This document shows, piece by piece, positions 5,573 through 5,600 of a DNA stretch of 5,600 nucleotides. The position numbers were made by a program, and so were the translations under genes. Location of the stretch: the NCBI GenBank assembly GCA_022710245.1, contig JAKLHH010000585.1, positions 1 to 5,600 on the forward strand, given 5' to 3'. Within the stretch, counting starts at the first letter, position 1. Every line of letters begins with the position of its first letter. The notes under the pieces were generated by a model, which made no database searches, had not been told where the DNA came from, and worked only from the letters and a program-made list of their open reading frames with translations. This DNA is from Myxococcota bacterium. Lineage in GTDB: Bacteria > Myxococcota > Polyangia > GCA-2747355 > JAKLHH01.

Positions 5573-5600
5573 ATGGCGATCGGGGGGAGAGGAGCGCTCC
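5573..5600 (+). CDS. Probable start of a further gene, cut by the window edge
   Basis: ATG 5573 follows a full AGGAGG and a probable sigma-54 promoter. The nine visible codons read MAIGGRGAL and stay open to the edge. Nothing can be said about function from so few residues. If the gene is real, its position behind an RpoN promoter suggests expression conditional on a specific activator. The alternative is that the start and ribosome binding site are chance purine-rich sequence in GC-rich non-coding DNA. Confidence 0.45.

Noticed and set aside
1..5600. tRNA, rRNA, CRISPR arrays, insertion sequences or phage attachment sites
   Set aside because: Coding sequence fills about 94 percent of the window, and the short gaps show no tRNA-like cloverleaf, spaced direct repeats or terminal inverted repeats.

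Overview
The window is very GC-rich and densely coded, with all genes on the plus strand. The lipoprotein with a low-complexity Gly/Pro/Arg/Ala linker, the poxvirus-like topoisomerase IB and the probable sigma-54 promoters together suggest a Myxococcota / former deltaproteobacterial genome. That placement is an inference from style and composition; no marker gene is present.

Layout. (1) 1-195: the last 64 codons of a membrane-fusion (periplasmic adaptor) protein of an RND efflux pump. (2) 192-3278: a complete 1028-residue RND inner-membrane permease, overlapping the adaptor stop by 4 bp, with an intact proton-relay set (D412, D413, K930, R960, T967). (3) 3370-4047: a 225-residue lipoprotein of unknown function with a disordered linker and a six-cysteine globular domain. 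(4) 4165-5430: a type IB DNA topoisomerase of the bacterial poxvirus-like family. Its start is placed at GTG 4165 from a strong ribosome binding site. (5) 5573 to the right edge: the probable first codons of a further gene.

The adaptor and permease form a translationally coupled operon for substrate export. The lipoprotein and the topoisomerase show no functional link to the pump and look like separate transcription units. None of the three non-coding gaps (91, 117 and 142 nt) exceeds 300 bases, and none holds a convincing intrinsic terminator.

The main unexpected observation is in the gaps. The one before the topoisomerase contains TGGCACCTGCCTTGCA, and the one before the right-edge gene contains TGGCCCGGGGCTTGCT. 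Both match the sigma-54 (RpoN) -24/-12 consensus with exact GG-N10-GC spacing, and both lie just upstream of a Shine-Dalgarno and start codon. A third, mis-spaced copy precedes the lipoprotein gene. The topoisomerase is itself atypical. It has about 15 extra residues between the first catalytic Arg and the catalytic Lys, and a Ser where poxviral enzymes have His and other bacterial enzymes have Asn.
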